Of a stretch of DNA of 64,000 nt, positions 9,492 to 22,284 are shown piece by piece. Within the stretch, counting starts at the first letter, position 1. Every line of letters starts with the position of its first letter. The translations under genes were made by a program, and so were the position numbers. The DNA lies in contig LODT01000037.1 of NCBI GenBank assembly GCA_001606155.1, positions 1,116,001 through 1,180,000 of the forward strand, read 5' to 3'. The notes under the pieces are model-generated. The model was given only the letters and a program-made list of their open reading frames with translations, was not told where the DNA came from and made no database searches. The DNA comes from Tieghemostelium lacteum. Lineage: Eukaryota; Evosea; Eumycetozoa; Dictyosteliales; Raperosteliaceae.

Positions 9492-11936
9492 ATGAATAGA
9501 AAGATTGTTCAAGGTGAAGATTCTGAAGAAGAAGATGAAGAATATAAGGTTGAACAAGAAGAGCAAGAAGAGGAATACGTTGAATATGATGAACAATTAT
9601 TATCAATAGACAATGAATTATTGGAAAATGTGGTTGAACAAGAAGAGCAAGAAGAGCAAGAAGAGCAAGAAGAGGAATACGTTGAATATGATGAACAATT
9701 ATTAGCAATAGGCAATGAATTATTGGAATATATTGACATCGAGGAGATCAACAATAATGGCATTCAATCCGATGAAAACAATAATGAAAATTATGAAAAT
9801 GAAACTTTAAATAACAATAATAATGAAAATGTCAATGAAAATACAAATTTGGAAAAAGAGAGTAGTGACAGTGAAGAAAATGAAAGATTAGAATCTATTA
9901 GATTGGAAAGCGAAAGAATTGAAGAGGATAAAAGAGAACAAGAAAGATTAGCTAAAGAAAACTCCGATAGAGAAGAGTTGGAAAAATTAGAGTCAATTAG
10001 ATTGGAGAATGAAAGACTTGAAAAGTTGAGACTCGAAGAAGAACTTAGATTAGAACAGGAGAGATTAGCTAAGCTTGAATCTGACCGTTTGGCAAAAGAG
10101 AAAGCTGATAGAGAAGAACAAGAAAGATTAGAGGCAATTAGAATTGAAAATGAAAGAATTGAAAGGCTAAGACTCGAAGAAGAACAAAGATTAGAACAAG
10201 AGAGACTTGCTAAAATTGAATCTGATCGTTTGGCTAAAGAAAAATCTGAAAGAGAAGAACAAGAAAGATTGGAGGCAATTAGAGTTGAAAATGAAAGACT
10301 TGAAAAATTGAGACTCGAAGAAGAACAGAGATTGGAACAAGAGAGATTGGATAAAATTGAATCTGATCGTTTGGCAAAAGAGAAAGCTGACAGAGAAGAA
10401 CAAGAAAGATTAGAAGCAATTAGAGTTGAAAATGAAAGACTTGAAAAATTAAGAATCGAAGAAGAAAAAAGATTAGAACAAGAAAGACTTGCTAAGCTTG
10501 AATCTGATCGTTTAGCAAAAGAAAAAGCCGATAGAGTAGAACAAGAAAGATTAGAAGCTATTAGAATCGAAAATGAAAGACTTGAGAAGTTAAGACTCGA
10601 GGAAGAGCACAGATTAGAGCAGGAAAGACTTGCTAAACTTGAATCTGATCGTTTGGCTAAAGAAAAATCTGAAAGAGAAGAACAAGAAAGACTGGAGGCA
10701 ATCAGAATTGAAAATGAAAGAATTGAGAAGTTAAGACTCGAAGAGGAACTTAGATTAGAACAAGAAAGATTGGCTAAACTTGAATCTGATCGTTTGGCAA
10801 AAGAGAAAGCCGATAGAGAAGAACTAGAAAGATTGGAGGCAATCAGAATTGAAAATGAAAGAATTGAGAAGTTAAGACTCGAAGAAGAACAAAGAGTAGA
10901 ACAAGAGAGATTGGATAAACTTGAATCTGATCGTTTGGCAAAAGAGAAAGCCGATAGAGAAGAACAAGAAAGATTAGAAGCTATTAGATTTGAAAATGAA
11001 AGACTTGAAGAAGAACAACGATTGGAAAAAGAAAGACTTACTAAAATTGAATCTGATCGTTTGGCAAAAGAACAAGAATTTCAAAGAAAATTGGATATTC
11101 TTGAAACTTTTGATAGAGAAGAGCAAGAAAGATTGTCAAAATTAAATCAAGATTCACAAAAAGAATTTAATATTGATCAACTATCAACAACAGTAACACA
11201 TCACCATCATAAACCACCACAAAAGATAATTTATGGTGAAGAAGATGATGAAGATGATGAAGAGGATGAAGATAAAAGTGAACATATAAATACCCTTTCA
11301 TCCACATCAACACATGATGATGTGTCAGTAAACTCAGTATCATCACATTCATCAAAAATTGAAACATCACCAATAACCAGTGGAGGTTCAACCCCACCAC
11401 AACCTTCAACATCTAGTAATACCACAACATCTATTAGAAAAGTTAGTTTCTCTTCCATATTACCATTTAGTAAGTTAAAGTTACCAACATCTACATCAAC
11501 TAGTAATACTACAACTACATCAACAATATCAACACCAATTGTACCATTTTTAAATCTAATTCAAGAACAAGTCAGTGGAAGTAAGAATACATCAACATCA
11601 ATGACAAATACATCATCATTTACAGATGGACCATCATCACCTAGAGATGGAAAAGAATTTGTTGATCCAATGTTAACAGTTGCCTATTTGGATCTACTAG
11701 ATCCAGTGCCAAAGGAAACTCAATTACGTAGTAAAAACATTGAAATTCATTCCATTGCACAAAAGAAATGGATGGAAATGTTTAATGGTTTGAAAAAAGA
11801 ATTAAATCTCTCTGGATACGATACCTCAGTATTGGCAACTTTAAATAGTTTACAAGATACCTCAAAACAGAGAAAATGTATAAACATGGATCTTAATAAT
11901 TTAATAAATGGTTTTTGTATGTCACCATTTTGTTAA
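9492..11936 (+). CDS. Charged repeat protein with long predicted helix
   Basis: Single-exon gene of 814 aa whose function I do not recognise. Residues 1-90 are very acidic and contain two near-copies of EEEYVEYDEQLL(S/A)I. Residues about 130-535 are a tandem array of a 47-residue unit (ESDRLAKEKADREEQERLEA, then IRIENERIEKLRLEEEQRLE and QERLAKL). There are eight ESDRLAKE copies, rich in E/R/K with regular i to i+4 opposite charges. Such sequence forms a coiled coil or a single alpha-helix; the dense E/R/K pattern favours the latter. A Ser/Thr-rich linker leads to a C-terminal block of about 100 residues (DPMLTVAYLDLLDPVP...KKWMEMFNGLKKELNLSGYD) that looks folded and may be the functional domain. 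A cytoskeletal or scaffolding role is possible but unproven. Confidence 0.8.
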   Translation: MNRKIVQGEDSEEEDEEYKVEQEEQEEEYVEYDEQLLSIDNELLENVVEQEEQEEQEEQEEEYVEYDEQLLAIGNELLEYIDIEEINNNGIQSDENNNENYENETLNNNNNENVNENTNLEKESSDSEENERLESIRLESERIEEDKREQERLAKENSDREELEKLESIRLENERLEKLRLEEELRLEQERLAKLESDRLAKEKADREEQERLEAIRIENERIERLRLEEEQRLEQERLAKIESDRLAKEKSEREEQERLEAIRVENERLEKLRLEEEQRLEQERLDKIESDRLAKEKADREEQERLEAIRVENERLEKLRIEEEKRLEQERLAKLESDRLAKEKADRVEQERLEAIRIENERLEKLRLEEEHRLEQERLAKLESDRLAKEKSEREEQERLEAIRIENERIEKLRLEEELRLEQERLAKLESDRLAKEKADREELERLEAIRIENERIEKLRLEEEQRVEQERLDKLESDRLAKEKADREEQERLEAIRFENERLEEEQRLEKERLTKIESDRLAKEQEFQRKLDILETFDREEQERLSKLNQDSQKEFNIDQLSTTVTHHHHKPPQKIIYGEEDDEDDEEDEDKSEHINTLSSTSTHDDVSVNSVSSHSSKIETSPITSGGSTPPQPSTSSNTTTSIRKVSFSSILPFSKLKLPTSTSTSNTTTTSTISTPIVPFLNLIQEQVSGSKNTSTSMTNTSSFTDGPSSPRDGKEFVDPMLTVAYLDLLDPVPKETQLRSKNIEIHSIAQKKWMEMFNGLKKELNLSGYDTSVLATLNSLQDTSKQRKCINMDLNNLINGFCMSPFC
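9957..11085 (+). repeat. Coding tandem repeat, 141-bp unit
   Basis: In-frame tandem array inside the charged repeat protein. A fixed landmark (AATCTGATCGTTTGG or a close variant) recurs at 10078, 10219, 10360, 10501, 10642, 10783 and 10924, exactly 141 bases apart. An eighth copy at 11050 is only 126 bases on, meaning the last unit lacks five codons. Units differ mainly by silent or conservative changes, which points to repeated unequal exchange with selection on the helix. Confidence 0.9.
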
Positions 11937-12019
11937 TAAAAGTCATACAAAAAGTACTAAATTATTTATTATATAGCTAAACACCATTACTATAATTCTT
12001 ATTATTATTATTATTATTA

Positions 12020-13039
12020 TTATTTTGAAAATATAGACATTATTTGTTCAAAAACACTCTTTTCTTGTCTAATTTCACCTTTATTCTCACCACCTTGACC
12101 TTTGTCTGCTATTCTCTTAATTACACGTTCGGTAATCTGGTCACTGTTGAGATTAGATCCATAAAATTCAATAAATTTACCATCTGGACCAATGAGATAG
12201 GTGATAATAGTGTGATCTACTAGATAGCTGTCACCTTGACCAGCTTTAGACATGAATACTCTATAGAGTTTGGCAACTTTTGTAATCTGTTCTGGTGTAC
12301 CTGTGAGTGCTTTGAATTTTGGATGAAATTCTTTTACATAAGTACGAATTTGTTCGACAGTGTCTCTCCAAGGATCAATAGTAATGAATACTGGTTGAAT
12401 ACCATCCATTAAGTTTGTCTTTTCTAAATTGGTTAGGACTTGAGAGATCTTTGTTAACTCTGCTGGACATGCATCTGGACAATATGTGAATCCAAAATAC
12501 AACAATACATATTTTCCACGAAAATCTAAATCAGAAACTGCTTTACCATTCTCATCAATCAGTGAATATCCTCCACCTATTGATGATGATCCATATGTTA
12601 CAATTTGATTCTCTAAAATTATTATTCATATAATTAATATTTTGTTTTTTTAATTCTCAAAGACATATAATATTAAATTATAATAATTACGTTTCTCTTT
12701 TTTTTTACTCATTAAATGATCATAATATAGCCATCCACCTGCTCCTGCTACTAATGCTACTAAAACACTTGACCATGTAATTACATTATATTTCTGTTTA
12801 TCTACACCTTCATTATCATTTGAATTATTATTATTATTGTTATTATTATTACTATTGTTATTATCTTGTTTTTTAAGATTATCTAAATTCTTATTTTCAG
12901 GTGTAGTACTACTAAAGAGTCTAATTTGTTGCTTATGATAATTTAAACAATTATAATTCTGATTTAATAAAGAATTTGATAAAAGTCTATTTGATATAAT
13001 ATTATTTCTTTGGGTTAGATTTTGTAGAATTTTGATCAT
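12020..13039 (-). CDS. sco1: Sco1-family mitochondrial copper chaperone
   Basis: Delivers copper to the CuA site of cytochrome c oxidase at the mitochondrial inner membrane. Exon 1 is 13039-12691 and exon 2 is 12612-12020, with a 78-nt intron (GTAATT...TTTTAG) and a phase-1 join, giving 313 aa. The N-terminus is rich in R, N, S and L with few acids, like a mitochondrial presequence. An Asn run and one membrane segment follow (WSSVLVALVAGAGGWLYY). The Sco/thioredoxin-fold domain shows DFRGKYVLLYFGFTYCPDAC, whose CxxxC pair binds copper, and the copper-ligand His in VDHTIITYLIGPDGKF. All three metal ligands are present. It is divergent from the BRCT gene with about 130 bp between starts. Confidence 0.93.
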
Positions 13040-13168
13040 TTCGAGGAGTAGATTTTAAATGAAAATGAAAATTTTTTTTAAGAATAACTATCTTGTTTTT
13101 ACTCCTGAAACAACACAATTTTTTTATTTGTGTATTTATGTATTTAAATCAATTTTACTAGTTAATGG

Positions 13169-14227
13169 ATGTTTCAATCATTAAAAGCATGGTTTTCGAG
13201 AGATTCACCTACAGATATTATAGGCAAATGGAAAGAGAATGGTGGTAAAATAGCACTAAGAGCCAATGATGCCTATTTTATATTTGTAAATGATCCTTGG
13301 AAAGTAGATTCCTACAGACTTATAACCAGTAAAGATTCAGACTATGAAGGTATAGCTTTCATTAAATATGATTGGATTCAAGATTCAATAAACAGTCAAC
13401 AAATGTTAGATTGCTATGATTATGTTATAGATAGAGATGAGGTTGCGAATGACAATGAAAGATATCTTTCAAATATTAAAGAATGGGATGAACAAGAAGA
13501 AGCAAATCGTTTGAAATATCATGATGTTGAAACTGATGATCTATTTCTACTAAATGAACAAAGAGAATTTAATAGTAGTATTTACAATTCTGGAAAGAGT
13601 AGGAAAACTAAAAATCTTATAGAATCTATATACAGTAAAGATAAAATAGTTCATGATATCAATACTATTGTGGCACCCAATGATATCTATGCAGTAATTG
13701 GTGGTCAATTACATCCTTTTAAAGTTTCAAAGAAATATACATCACGTTACTCAAAACCACTATTACCAAAACTATTAGATGATAATATATCATCAATATC
13801 TGAAGATTTTAGTTATAATAAATCACCAATTACCAAAACTATTACAGAAGATAAAATTAAAAAGGTATCACCAGTCAGACAGGCAAAAATAACTGAATAT
13901 ACAAAAAGTAATACAGATTTATATAGAGATGTAGAATGGACATCTGGTTTAGATGACAAAGATGAAGAAAAGATTACTCCGAAAAAACTGAAAACAACTA
14001 ACTCACCATTTGATATTGATATTGATGAATATGAAAATCTCGTTTCTAGTCCATTTACAAAACAAAAATCAACAACAACAACAACATCAAAATATAACAG
14101 TAGTAATAACAATAATAAATTAAAAAATGGTAATTACATTTCAAAAGAATTGGAATCTCCAAAAAAACCTGAATCCAACCATAATAAATTATCAAGTGTC
14201 GATAATATTATCGATTTATCCGATTAA
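13169..14227 (+). CDS. BRCT-domain protein
   Basis: Nuclear protein with one N-terminal BRCT domain, a fold that binds phosphopeptides or other BRCT domains in DNA repair and checkpoint proteins. Residues about 10-90 show the BRCT pattern: WKENGGKIALRANDAYFIFV, then IAFIKYDWIQDSINSQQMLD with the conserved Trp. The other 260 residues are polar and basic (KKVSPVRQAKITEY, SPFDIDIDEYENLVSSPF), with an Asn run and a C-terminal acidic end (DNIIDLSD), and look disordered. The start is ATG 13169. Another ATG four bases earlier (13165), in a different frame, opens a 27-codon frame. Length is 352 aa. A specific orthologue is not clear: length and single BRCT exclude DNA ligase IV and REV1. Confidence 0.72.
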   Translation: MFQSLKAWFSRDSPTDIIGKWKENGGKIALRANDAYFIFVNDPWKVDSYRLITSKDSDYEGIAFIKYDWIQDSINSQQMLDCYDYVIDRDEVANDNERYLSNIKEWDEQEEANRLKYHDVETDDLFLLNEQREFNSSIYNSGKSRKTKNLIESIYSKDKIVHDINTIVAPNDIYAVIGGQLHPFKVSKKYTSRYSKPLLPKLLDDNISSISEDFSYNKSPITKTITEDKIKKVSPVRQAKITEYTKSNTDLYRDVEWTSGLDDKDEEKITPKKLKTTNSPFDIDIDEYENLVSSPFTKQKSTTTTTSKYNSSNNNNKLKNGNYISKELESPKKPESNHNKLSSVDNIIDLSD

Positions 14228-14317
14228 TTAAAAAATAATTCAAGATACTTTTTTGTTTTTTTTATGTGTTTAATTGATAATGTTTATATATATAACTAAT
14301 TTAGTTTTATTTATTGT

Positions 14318-17300
14318 TTATTTTATTTTTTTTTGTATTTGAAGATTTTCTTCTTTTTTCTTGGTCATATTGTAGAGAAGATTTGGTTGTCTGAATACTT
14401 GAATGAGTTCCCAATATAGTTCTTCTTCAAGTGATAGATCACCATATTCTCTGGCAATGAAAATGTCATCCACCATTTTAAGTACTTCATCACAATTGTC
14501 GAGGTTTTCAAATTCAATTCTCAAACTTAGACCTGTGACGTAGAGACGAAGGAATCTACCGACAGATAATACAACAGAGACATATAGACCAATGATACCA
14601 GCACTTACTAGAGTACTTGTAATACCATTTGGTAATTTAGAACTAATGGTATAGAATTGTAGTGGTGTACCATCAGTTTGAGTGAGTTTCCAGTATGGTT
14701 GTTCAGTAGTTTGGTTATAGATACAAGTAAATGTTACATTAATCATTTGTGGTGATTGTGAGGTATTAGATGGGTATAACAAGTCACCTGATACACCTGG
14801 TAATCTAATGAATTTATAGAATAGTGAGTCAACTGTAAAACTGTTTTGTTGGGGCAATGGAGGTCCATGAGTTTGATTCTTTTGTTGATAGGTTAACAGT
14901 ATTTGTAATAGTTGTTCTTGTTGATAGTCTAGTAATGGTGATGTACTAACACCTGGAATAGCAACATTAATACTACCAGAACGTGTTATTGTGTATTCAG
15001 CAGTAATAGATAGGGTACTATTACTAGCCAAATACTGAATCAATTGAGTTTGAGCAGGTGGTGACAAATTCCAATACTCTTCAGAATAGGGATTTATAGT
15101 TATATTCTGTGTACCTGGTAGCTCATCTGGTGTTATAAAGTTATTGTATCTACGAAGTGCTTCAAATTGATCAGGGTCCAGTAGAGTACTATCAATACCA
15201 CTATTAGAATTACCACCTCCAACTTCCACAGTTAAATCCTGATTTATAGTTAAAAATGGATTCCAACCCATGATACTAACTTGTATCTGAACATTAGTAA
15301 CTGGCTCAATATTAGATCCTGGTAATCCAGATGACAATATAATTAACGGGAACCATAAGATTAGAACTAAACCTATAAAGAATGTTACACCAGTAACAAA
15401 TTTCTCAAACTTTGGTTGTTTTTGACCTTTCTTTCTACCTTGACGTTTAATCCATTCTAGACGACATTTTACAGAGAAAAGTTGACTGTAGAGATCTTCA
15501 AATTTCAACCAATCGTAGAATAGGAGAGTGGTGTCTGTGACAATCCAGTCGAGAAGAGTTCTCATTTCATAGACAAATGGAATAGCACGGTAGATTGCGA
15601 AACCAATGTTATGGAAATCCGAATGACCATCCATAAGGAATCTACCTTGACTGATAATAGGGTATCCATAGCAAATCTGTAGTGCTGAGAAATAGAGATA
15701 GAATGCTTTCAATACATAGAATATAACTAATGTCCAAGCACTACTGAGATCAAAAGGTTGACCAATTAGTGCTGGGAAATAAAAGTATAAAAATACATGC
15801 AAAAGTACTGTCAAAACAATTTGTAATGCAAACTTTGCTTTTATACTCTTGTACAAGTATATGATTCTATCTAGTATAATGATACCAAATTGTAGTAACA
15901 AAATGGCAATATACTGTCTTGGAATTACATTTTGTTCTAAGAATTGAGTTATATCACTAGAAGGTATAGCAGTGAAATTCTGTGGGAAAACCACTAAAAA
16001 CACCAAACATATAAAATCAATAAAGAATATTGGTATATAATAGTCTCTTCCTGGTTTTTCATCAGATCTAGTTACTAACCATAAATATTCCAAAAAAGTT
16101 ACCAATGATGATCTGAAATAACCATAAACTTTCTTTGTAACTGCACTCTCACTAACTTCTTCAACTTGTATAGTATTAATTGATGATATTGATATGTCAT
16201 ATTCATAATTATCAAAATTTTCATCATAATACTCTTGTTGATTCTCTAAATCAATATCATTATAATTAATACTATTTTGTAATGATGCATTATTACTATT
16301 ACCACTATTATTATTATTATTGTTATTGTTATTGTTATTGTTATTGTTAATTTCAATTATTGAATCAATTGGTGGGGAGAGGGATGAAGTTGAGGAAGAG
16401 GTATCATCTTTAAGAGGTTGTTGATCTTCAATTAGTTGGTCAAAGAGTTGTTTAATTGGTTGATTATCTTGATCACCATAGAAATCTTTTTCATCAAAAT
16501 TCCATAAACCTTTTGATCTATAGACATGTCTATGCCATAGACAACTTAGAAGAATTGCAAGATCCCAGAATGCACCACGTAAGAAATAACCATTGATTGT
16601 GTAGAGTCCAATAGTGTATGGAGTAGTTAAGAGATAGTTACTATTAGGATCATTAGGACATGGATGACATTGATCAAATGTAGTATAAAATACACCAGTT
16701 GCCTCTGAACATGTACAGAATATACCAATTTGGAATACATATTTTAGACAAATGATAAAGCTACTGTAACCAATAAGGAATCTCCAAAAGTTTTTAGATG
16801 GTCTTGGACTTTCAAATAATCTACCATAGAGGAATACTGAGAATACATAGAATAGTGATATAATACTACTGTAAAATATACCATTACATACACAAAATAC
16901 AAAAGCAATCCATTTACTTTCATCTCTTGCAATTCTTGATAGACCTCTAATCATTCTCTTTACAACATCATTCTTTTCCATTAGATATATATTATTATAA
17001 TAATCTAATTTACTTTGTTCATCATCATCATCATTATTATTATTGTTATTGTTATTATTATTATTTTCATCACTATTATTTTCTTGTTGTTCTTTCTTTA
17101 ATCTTTGTTTCTCCATTTGTTCCCAAGCCAATTTCATTTGTTCAGAATCAATGAATACACTATTTCTATTAGAATGAGTGTTATGAATTGAAAAATTAAC
17201 ATTTAAATCATCTTCATCATCCTTTTCCACATTTGATTTCTTTGAATTATCGATTGAAGATTGGGTATTTTTAAGTTTCTGAATTTCCATTGGTAATGGA

Positions 17301-20300
17301 TCTAACCAATCCAAAAACTTTTCCCAAAGAACTTTTACTATTGGTTTTTTAATTGGTTCTACTTCAGTTTCTTGTTTTTGTACTTGTTGTGGTTGTTGAT
17401 GTTGATGTTGCTGTTGCTGATCATCAATATCAATTTCATCTAAACCAAATCTAACTTTTTTCTGATTATCAGCACCAATTGATGGTGATGATGTAGTTGT
17501 AGTTTCTTTCTCAAAATAATTATTATTAAGATTGTTATTATTATTAAATAGGTATTGTTGTTGATTTTCATAATTTTGATATTGATTATTAGAGATGTAG
17601 ATAGAATCTCTTTTCTTTTTTTGACGTATTTTCTTTAAATGTTGTAGTCTCTGACGTCTTTGCTCAATCTTTAAGTGTAGTGAATTGAGTAATTCAATAC
17701 GTTCACCACGACGTGATTTATAGAATTCTCTGGCATTTTCATAGGCAAATTCTTGTTTTGATCGTAAATGGTCTTCAAGTAATTGAAAATCTTTGGATTG
17801 GAATATAAGCTTTTGATAACTGAGTAGAATTAGAATGACAACATCACTAATGATATTGTTAGCTGATGAAACTTGATCAACATAGACAACTGAGAAACCT
17901 AGTACACTGGCAATGGTAGGTGCATTTGAACTGTTTACAAAGAATACATAAATGAATTGGAAGAGTATCTGACAGAGTAACACTAACCAGTTATAAACAG
18001 CCATAGATCTCCATAGATTGTTCCATTTACGTGAATGTTCTGCGTTACCTGAGAATAATACATAGACACTGAACAATACATAGGGAGTGGACAGCAAATC
18101 ACAAGTAATAGTACCAGCAATGAATATAACAATCAATACAACTTGTGATGAATATCTAACTATTATATACCGAATCATAGAATACCATGGTTTAGGATCA
18201 ATAGTGTAATTCTCTTGATTAAAAATCAAGAAATTCTTACTTGGTCTATTTAGATTTTGATTATCCATTCCAGTCATTAAATAATATGGATCTTTTTGTT
18301 TTAGTAATAACATACTAAAGAACAGTACCATAAAATCAACAATTAGAATTCTAGGGCTTGGATTAGTTAGCAATAGTAAACTTGCTAACATGGTATCAGC
18401 GGTGTCATTAGAAGGATCAGAGTCATAGAGATAAGGTAACCATGGATAAGGTTTCTCAGTAGGTAACCCAAGTAACAGTACATATTGTGCAATGATAATA
18501 GGTACCATTATTGATGATATCAATATAAGTGTATGCATTGATTTTCCATTTTGAATATTTAAACCAATAGCAATCATTACCAGATACAATAATCCCAATG
18601 AATTTACTCTCCAACATAATGAAACTGAAATTGCAATAAACAATATTTCCAATCCATATAATTGATAGAAATTTGATATATACCATACAAATTTACTACC
18701 AACTGTCTTCCATTCTATATTCTGATTATTACTATTATTTATCTGTTGCTGTTGTTGTTCTACATTATTATCAATTAGAGAGGATTTATCAGATTCGTTA
18801 ATTAGTTTTTGTTGTTCTCTAGAACGATTCCACCAGAAGGAAGCTTGTTGAACTGATATTAATGAGATTACTAAGAGATTATATTTAATGACATCCCAGA
18901 TGGATTGACCAGTTTGACCAAGACCAAGCCAATCAATTTTAATTTGGTTACCTATGATTTTGGCTGTTGGGAAGAGTGCTGCCATTTGAGTTAGGACTAG
19001 GAGTTGACTGTAAAAGAGTATGAATGAACCTATTCTATAGGTACCTTTTTTAAATGTCATACTGACTAGAATGATTACAAGATATACTAGATTAAAGAAA
19101 TGTATACTACTGATGGCAACTAAGAATACAACCCAAATGACTACTTTAGGTCCATGTAAGAAGGTTATACGATTGAGTGCGTAGAGTAAGGCTTCAAGTC
19201 TTGGGTAATGGTCTAGATGAACTTGAACTGAATAGGTTTCATCAAATGAGGTTTTGGAGAAGAATAGTGATAGTTGGAATACACATACAACTAGTATAAG
19301 TACATCACCAATTAGTTTTGTAAATAGTGTTGAGCTGTATTGTTCCAGACCAATTTCAACTAGAGTTAGATATTTGGTAGCTGATGATGGGTATAGTGAA
19401 TCTAGGTAATCTGAAACTGGTGTAAATTGATATGCATATCTACTCACTAGAATAATAGCTTGACTGAATACAATTATAATCCAGAATCTACGAATATGTT
19501 CACGAGCATTCATAGATAACTGGTGAATGAGTAGACACAGGAAAACAGTTGCCATTGAGATTAACGATATCAATGAGATTTTTGAGAATATACACACTAG
19601 GACTATAACTAGGTAACATACAGGTAGAGCTAGTTTCTGAATGGCGGTATAGAAGAATGCACCAATGAGTAAAAAGAACTTTGGCATTTGTTTAGAATGT
19701 TTCTTTTTTCGATCGAGTTCAGCTTCTTCTCTGGAAACGGATATCTGATAGAACTTATTTACATTCCATTGAATGAGTGTAAATGTTATAATTACCAAAT
19801 GCCATATTAAACCAACTAACAAATTGGAGTAATGTGATAGACCAATGAGTTTAGTCAGAGTGTTCTCATAGGGAACAGTCCATGACAATTGCCAGACATA
19901 CAATAGAATAAGCACACTTTGTGCATACATTATTAACAGTAGCCATAGTTTACTAGCCAATGTCTCTGATATCACAAATAGAATAAAGAATAACATATAA
20001 CCAGCATTTAATAGATTAACTGATGTCAATCCACAAAAGAATAAACCAACTAATGCTATTCTATAAGATTGACTAATTACAGCTTGAAATATAATCTCTA
20101 ATACCATCTTTGTAGTTTCAACCATCTTTTTCACACTGTTACTATAAGTGAATTTCAATGAATTCCAAGTCTGTTGTAAATTCTCTGAAAATATCATTGT
20201 ACTTGGTAATATTATTGAAAATGATTCATTAATATCATTCAATTGTGAAAACATTGGTTTAATATTATTATTATTTGTTGTACTATTACTAGTGGTTGTA

Positions 20301-22284
20301 ATTGTTGATTTTTTAATTGGAGTTGGTGGTAATGGTTTTTTAGGTCTTTGTTTTAGTCTATTAGTTAATGTTTGATTACGTTTAATATCTTGACCAATAT
20401 CAATCAATTCATTATTTGGCTTATTATTTTCATTTGGTTGTGAATTATTGTTATTATTATTACTAACTTCAATATCAATTAAAACTGGTTGGGAGGTATT
20501 GGATTGTTTTTCTAATTGTTGTTTTAATTGTTTTGTATCACTGTAGAAACAGTATAGACCAATAGTGAAAACTACAATTAATTGAATACCAATAATGAGA
20601 CATATAGAGTTTTCAGAGTATTTAATTAGACCTAGATTTTCAACAGTTTCCAAATGAATAGGCTGATCTAATTCAAATGGAATATTAATTGCATACTGTG
20701 CAATAATATAGATTTGGAAGAATATTAAAATGAAATAAATGAGTCTTTTAAAATATTTTAGTGGAACTAGAGTACATGTTAATCCCATTGCTAAAAGACA
20801 TGCTGTAAGTATACTACTCTTGAGAAAGAAGCATACTATTATAATTTCAGTACAACATATTGTCCAACCATACTCTGAGAATATCTCAGCTAGACGTGTT
20901 AGTTTTCTTAAATCAACTTGAACCAGACCTCCAAGACCTGTAGTTGATGGCATAGTTGTAAATGATGAATGTGGTCCATTGGTAGCAGTGTCATCTGATT
21001 TCTTATCCAAAATTAGTTTTTGTCTATATCTTGGTTTGGTAAGACTATATAATTCATGTTTTCGTAATATCAAACATGATGAAATGAACAGTAATAGTAC
21101 TGTAAGATATCCAATAACTAATGGCCATATAGCTTTATCCCATTCATGATAATTTCTAACGCCATACCAATCATAGATATATCCATTATATTCTTCATAG
21201 ATATATGAAATCTGAAAGAAATATACAAATAATAAATGTAGTGATGTTATAAATATAAATATTGGATAGATTCTAATAATAATGAAATAGGGGGTGTGTG
21301 TTAGTAAGTGTGTGGTGATTTTAGTTTTTTACATTAGTGTGTTTACAATACCTTAACATTACTTTATGAATTGATATCTTATGTGATAGTGATATTATAA
21401 ATCCAATTACAAAAATGAAATAGAAAGCATTGATAATGGATGGATATGATATTGCACTTAAAGTTAACATTAAAAATGCAAAACCAGTTAATGATCTAGA
21501 AGGTGGATGATGTATCATTGCTTTATCAATATTTGAATTGGCTCCAAAATTCATTTGTGCTCCTAAAACATTAGTTAAATGTCCACTGTTATGATTACTA
21601 GATGAAGGTGATCTATTGTTACTTTCATTATCTGGATAATTGATTGATAAATCTATTGTTTTAATAATTAATACTATTAAACACTAAAATTCTCCAAATT
21701 GATATTACTACTTACTACTTTTACCATCCAATATTAATGGAGATGCATGTGTTGATTTTACATTTGATGATATAGTTGCTTTTAAAAGTAACATTGAAAA
21801 TACCTTTTTCTTTAACCACAAGAACATGGATATTAATGAAACCAATAACACCACAACATCAGGTGTCATATTTAAAAATCCATTCCAAAATCCACTGTAT
21901 TTGCTAATACCAATACACTGTAAAACTGTAATCTGATCAAAAGTCTTTGGTATTAAATTTACTAAAATCTGTAATATTACACTAGAAATGGACAATAAAA
22001 ATGTAATTATTGGTAGCAGTGATGAAATAAAATCTATTATAAATCATACACAATCATTAGTTTGTCATGTTTTGGTTTTTTCGTTTTTTTGTTTTTTCCT
22101 ATTAAAGTAGGACTAATAGATGATAAATCATACTCTTGGTATTCAGTGATCTATGTGGTAGTGCGAATATAGATACTAGAAATGTAAGAAAGTATCCATA
22201 TGAAACTACATTGGATCTCACCACTGAGGCACATAGTAATGAGAATGGATATATTAAAGATACAATAATATATCCAATAATCAT
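14318..22284 (-). CDS. pzoA: Piezo mechanosensitive cation channel
   Basis: Plasma-membrane channel opened by membrane tension. Four exons fit with matching phases: 22284-22134, 22033-21716, 21652-21363 and 21211-14318, giving about 2550 aa, the usual Piezo length. The third donor could instead be 21332, adding ten residues. Dozens of hydrophobic helices in repeated four-helix blocks form the blade. Asn/Gln-rich and acidic inserts break the loops (for example near 16300 and 17030). The pore-end signature PF-x2-E-x6-W is present as PFVYEMRTLLDW at about residue 2130, followed by TDTTLLFYDWLKFEDLYS. The extracellular cap region (about 15300-14660) has many N-glycosylation sites. The C-terminal cytosolic end (ELYWELIQVFRQPNLLYNMTK) also fits the family. 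Its start faces the EXD2 gene. Confidence 0.96.

Noticed and set aside
9478-9763. Minus-strand open frames rich in Leu/Ser opposite the acidic repeats
   Set aside because: They are antisense shadows of the GAA/CAA-rich coding repeat, with low-complexity products and no splice or start support.
10191-10403. Minus-strand Phe/Ser-rich frame inside the 141-bp repeat array
   Set aside because: Reverse reading of the repeat unit; its own repeat structure follows the plus-strand gene exactly.
11998-12023. TTA microsatellite at the end of the Sco1 gene as a functional element
   Set aside because: Simple repeat at a 3' end, common in AT-rich dictyostelid DNA.
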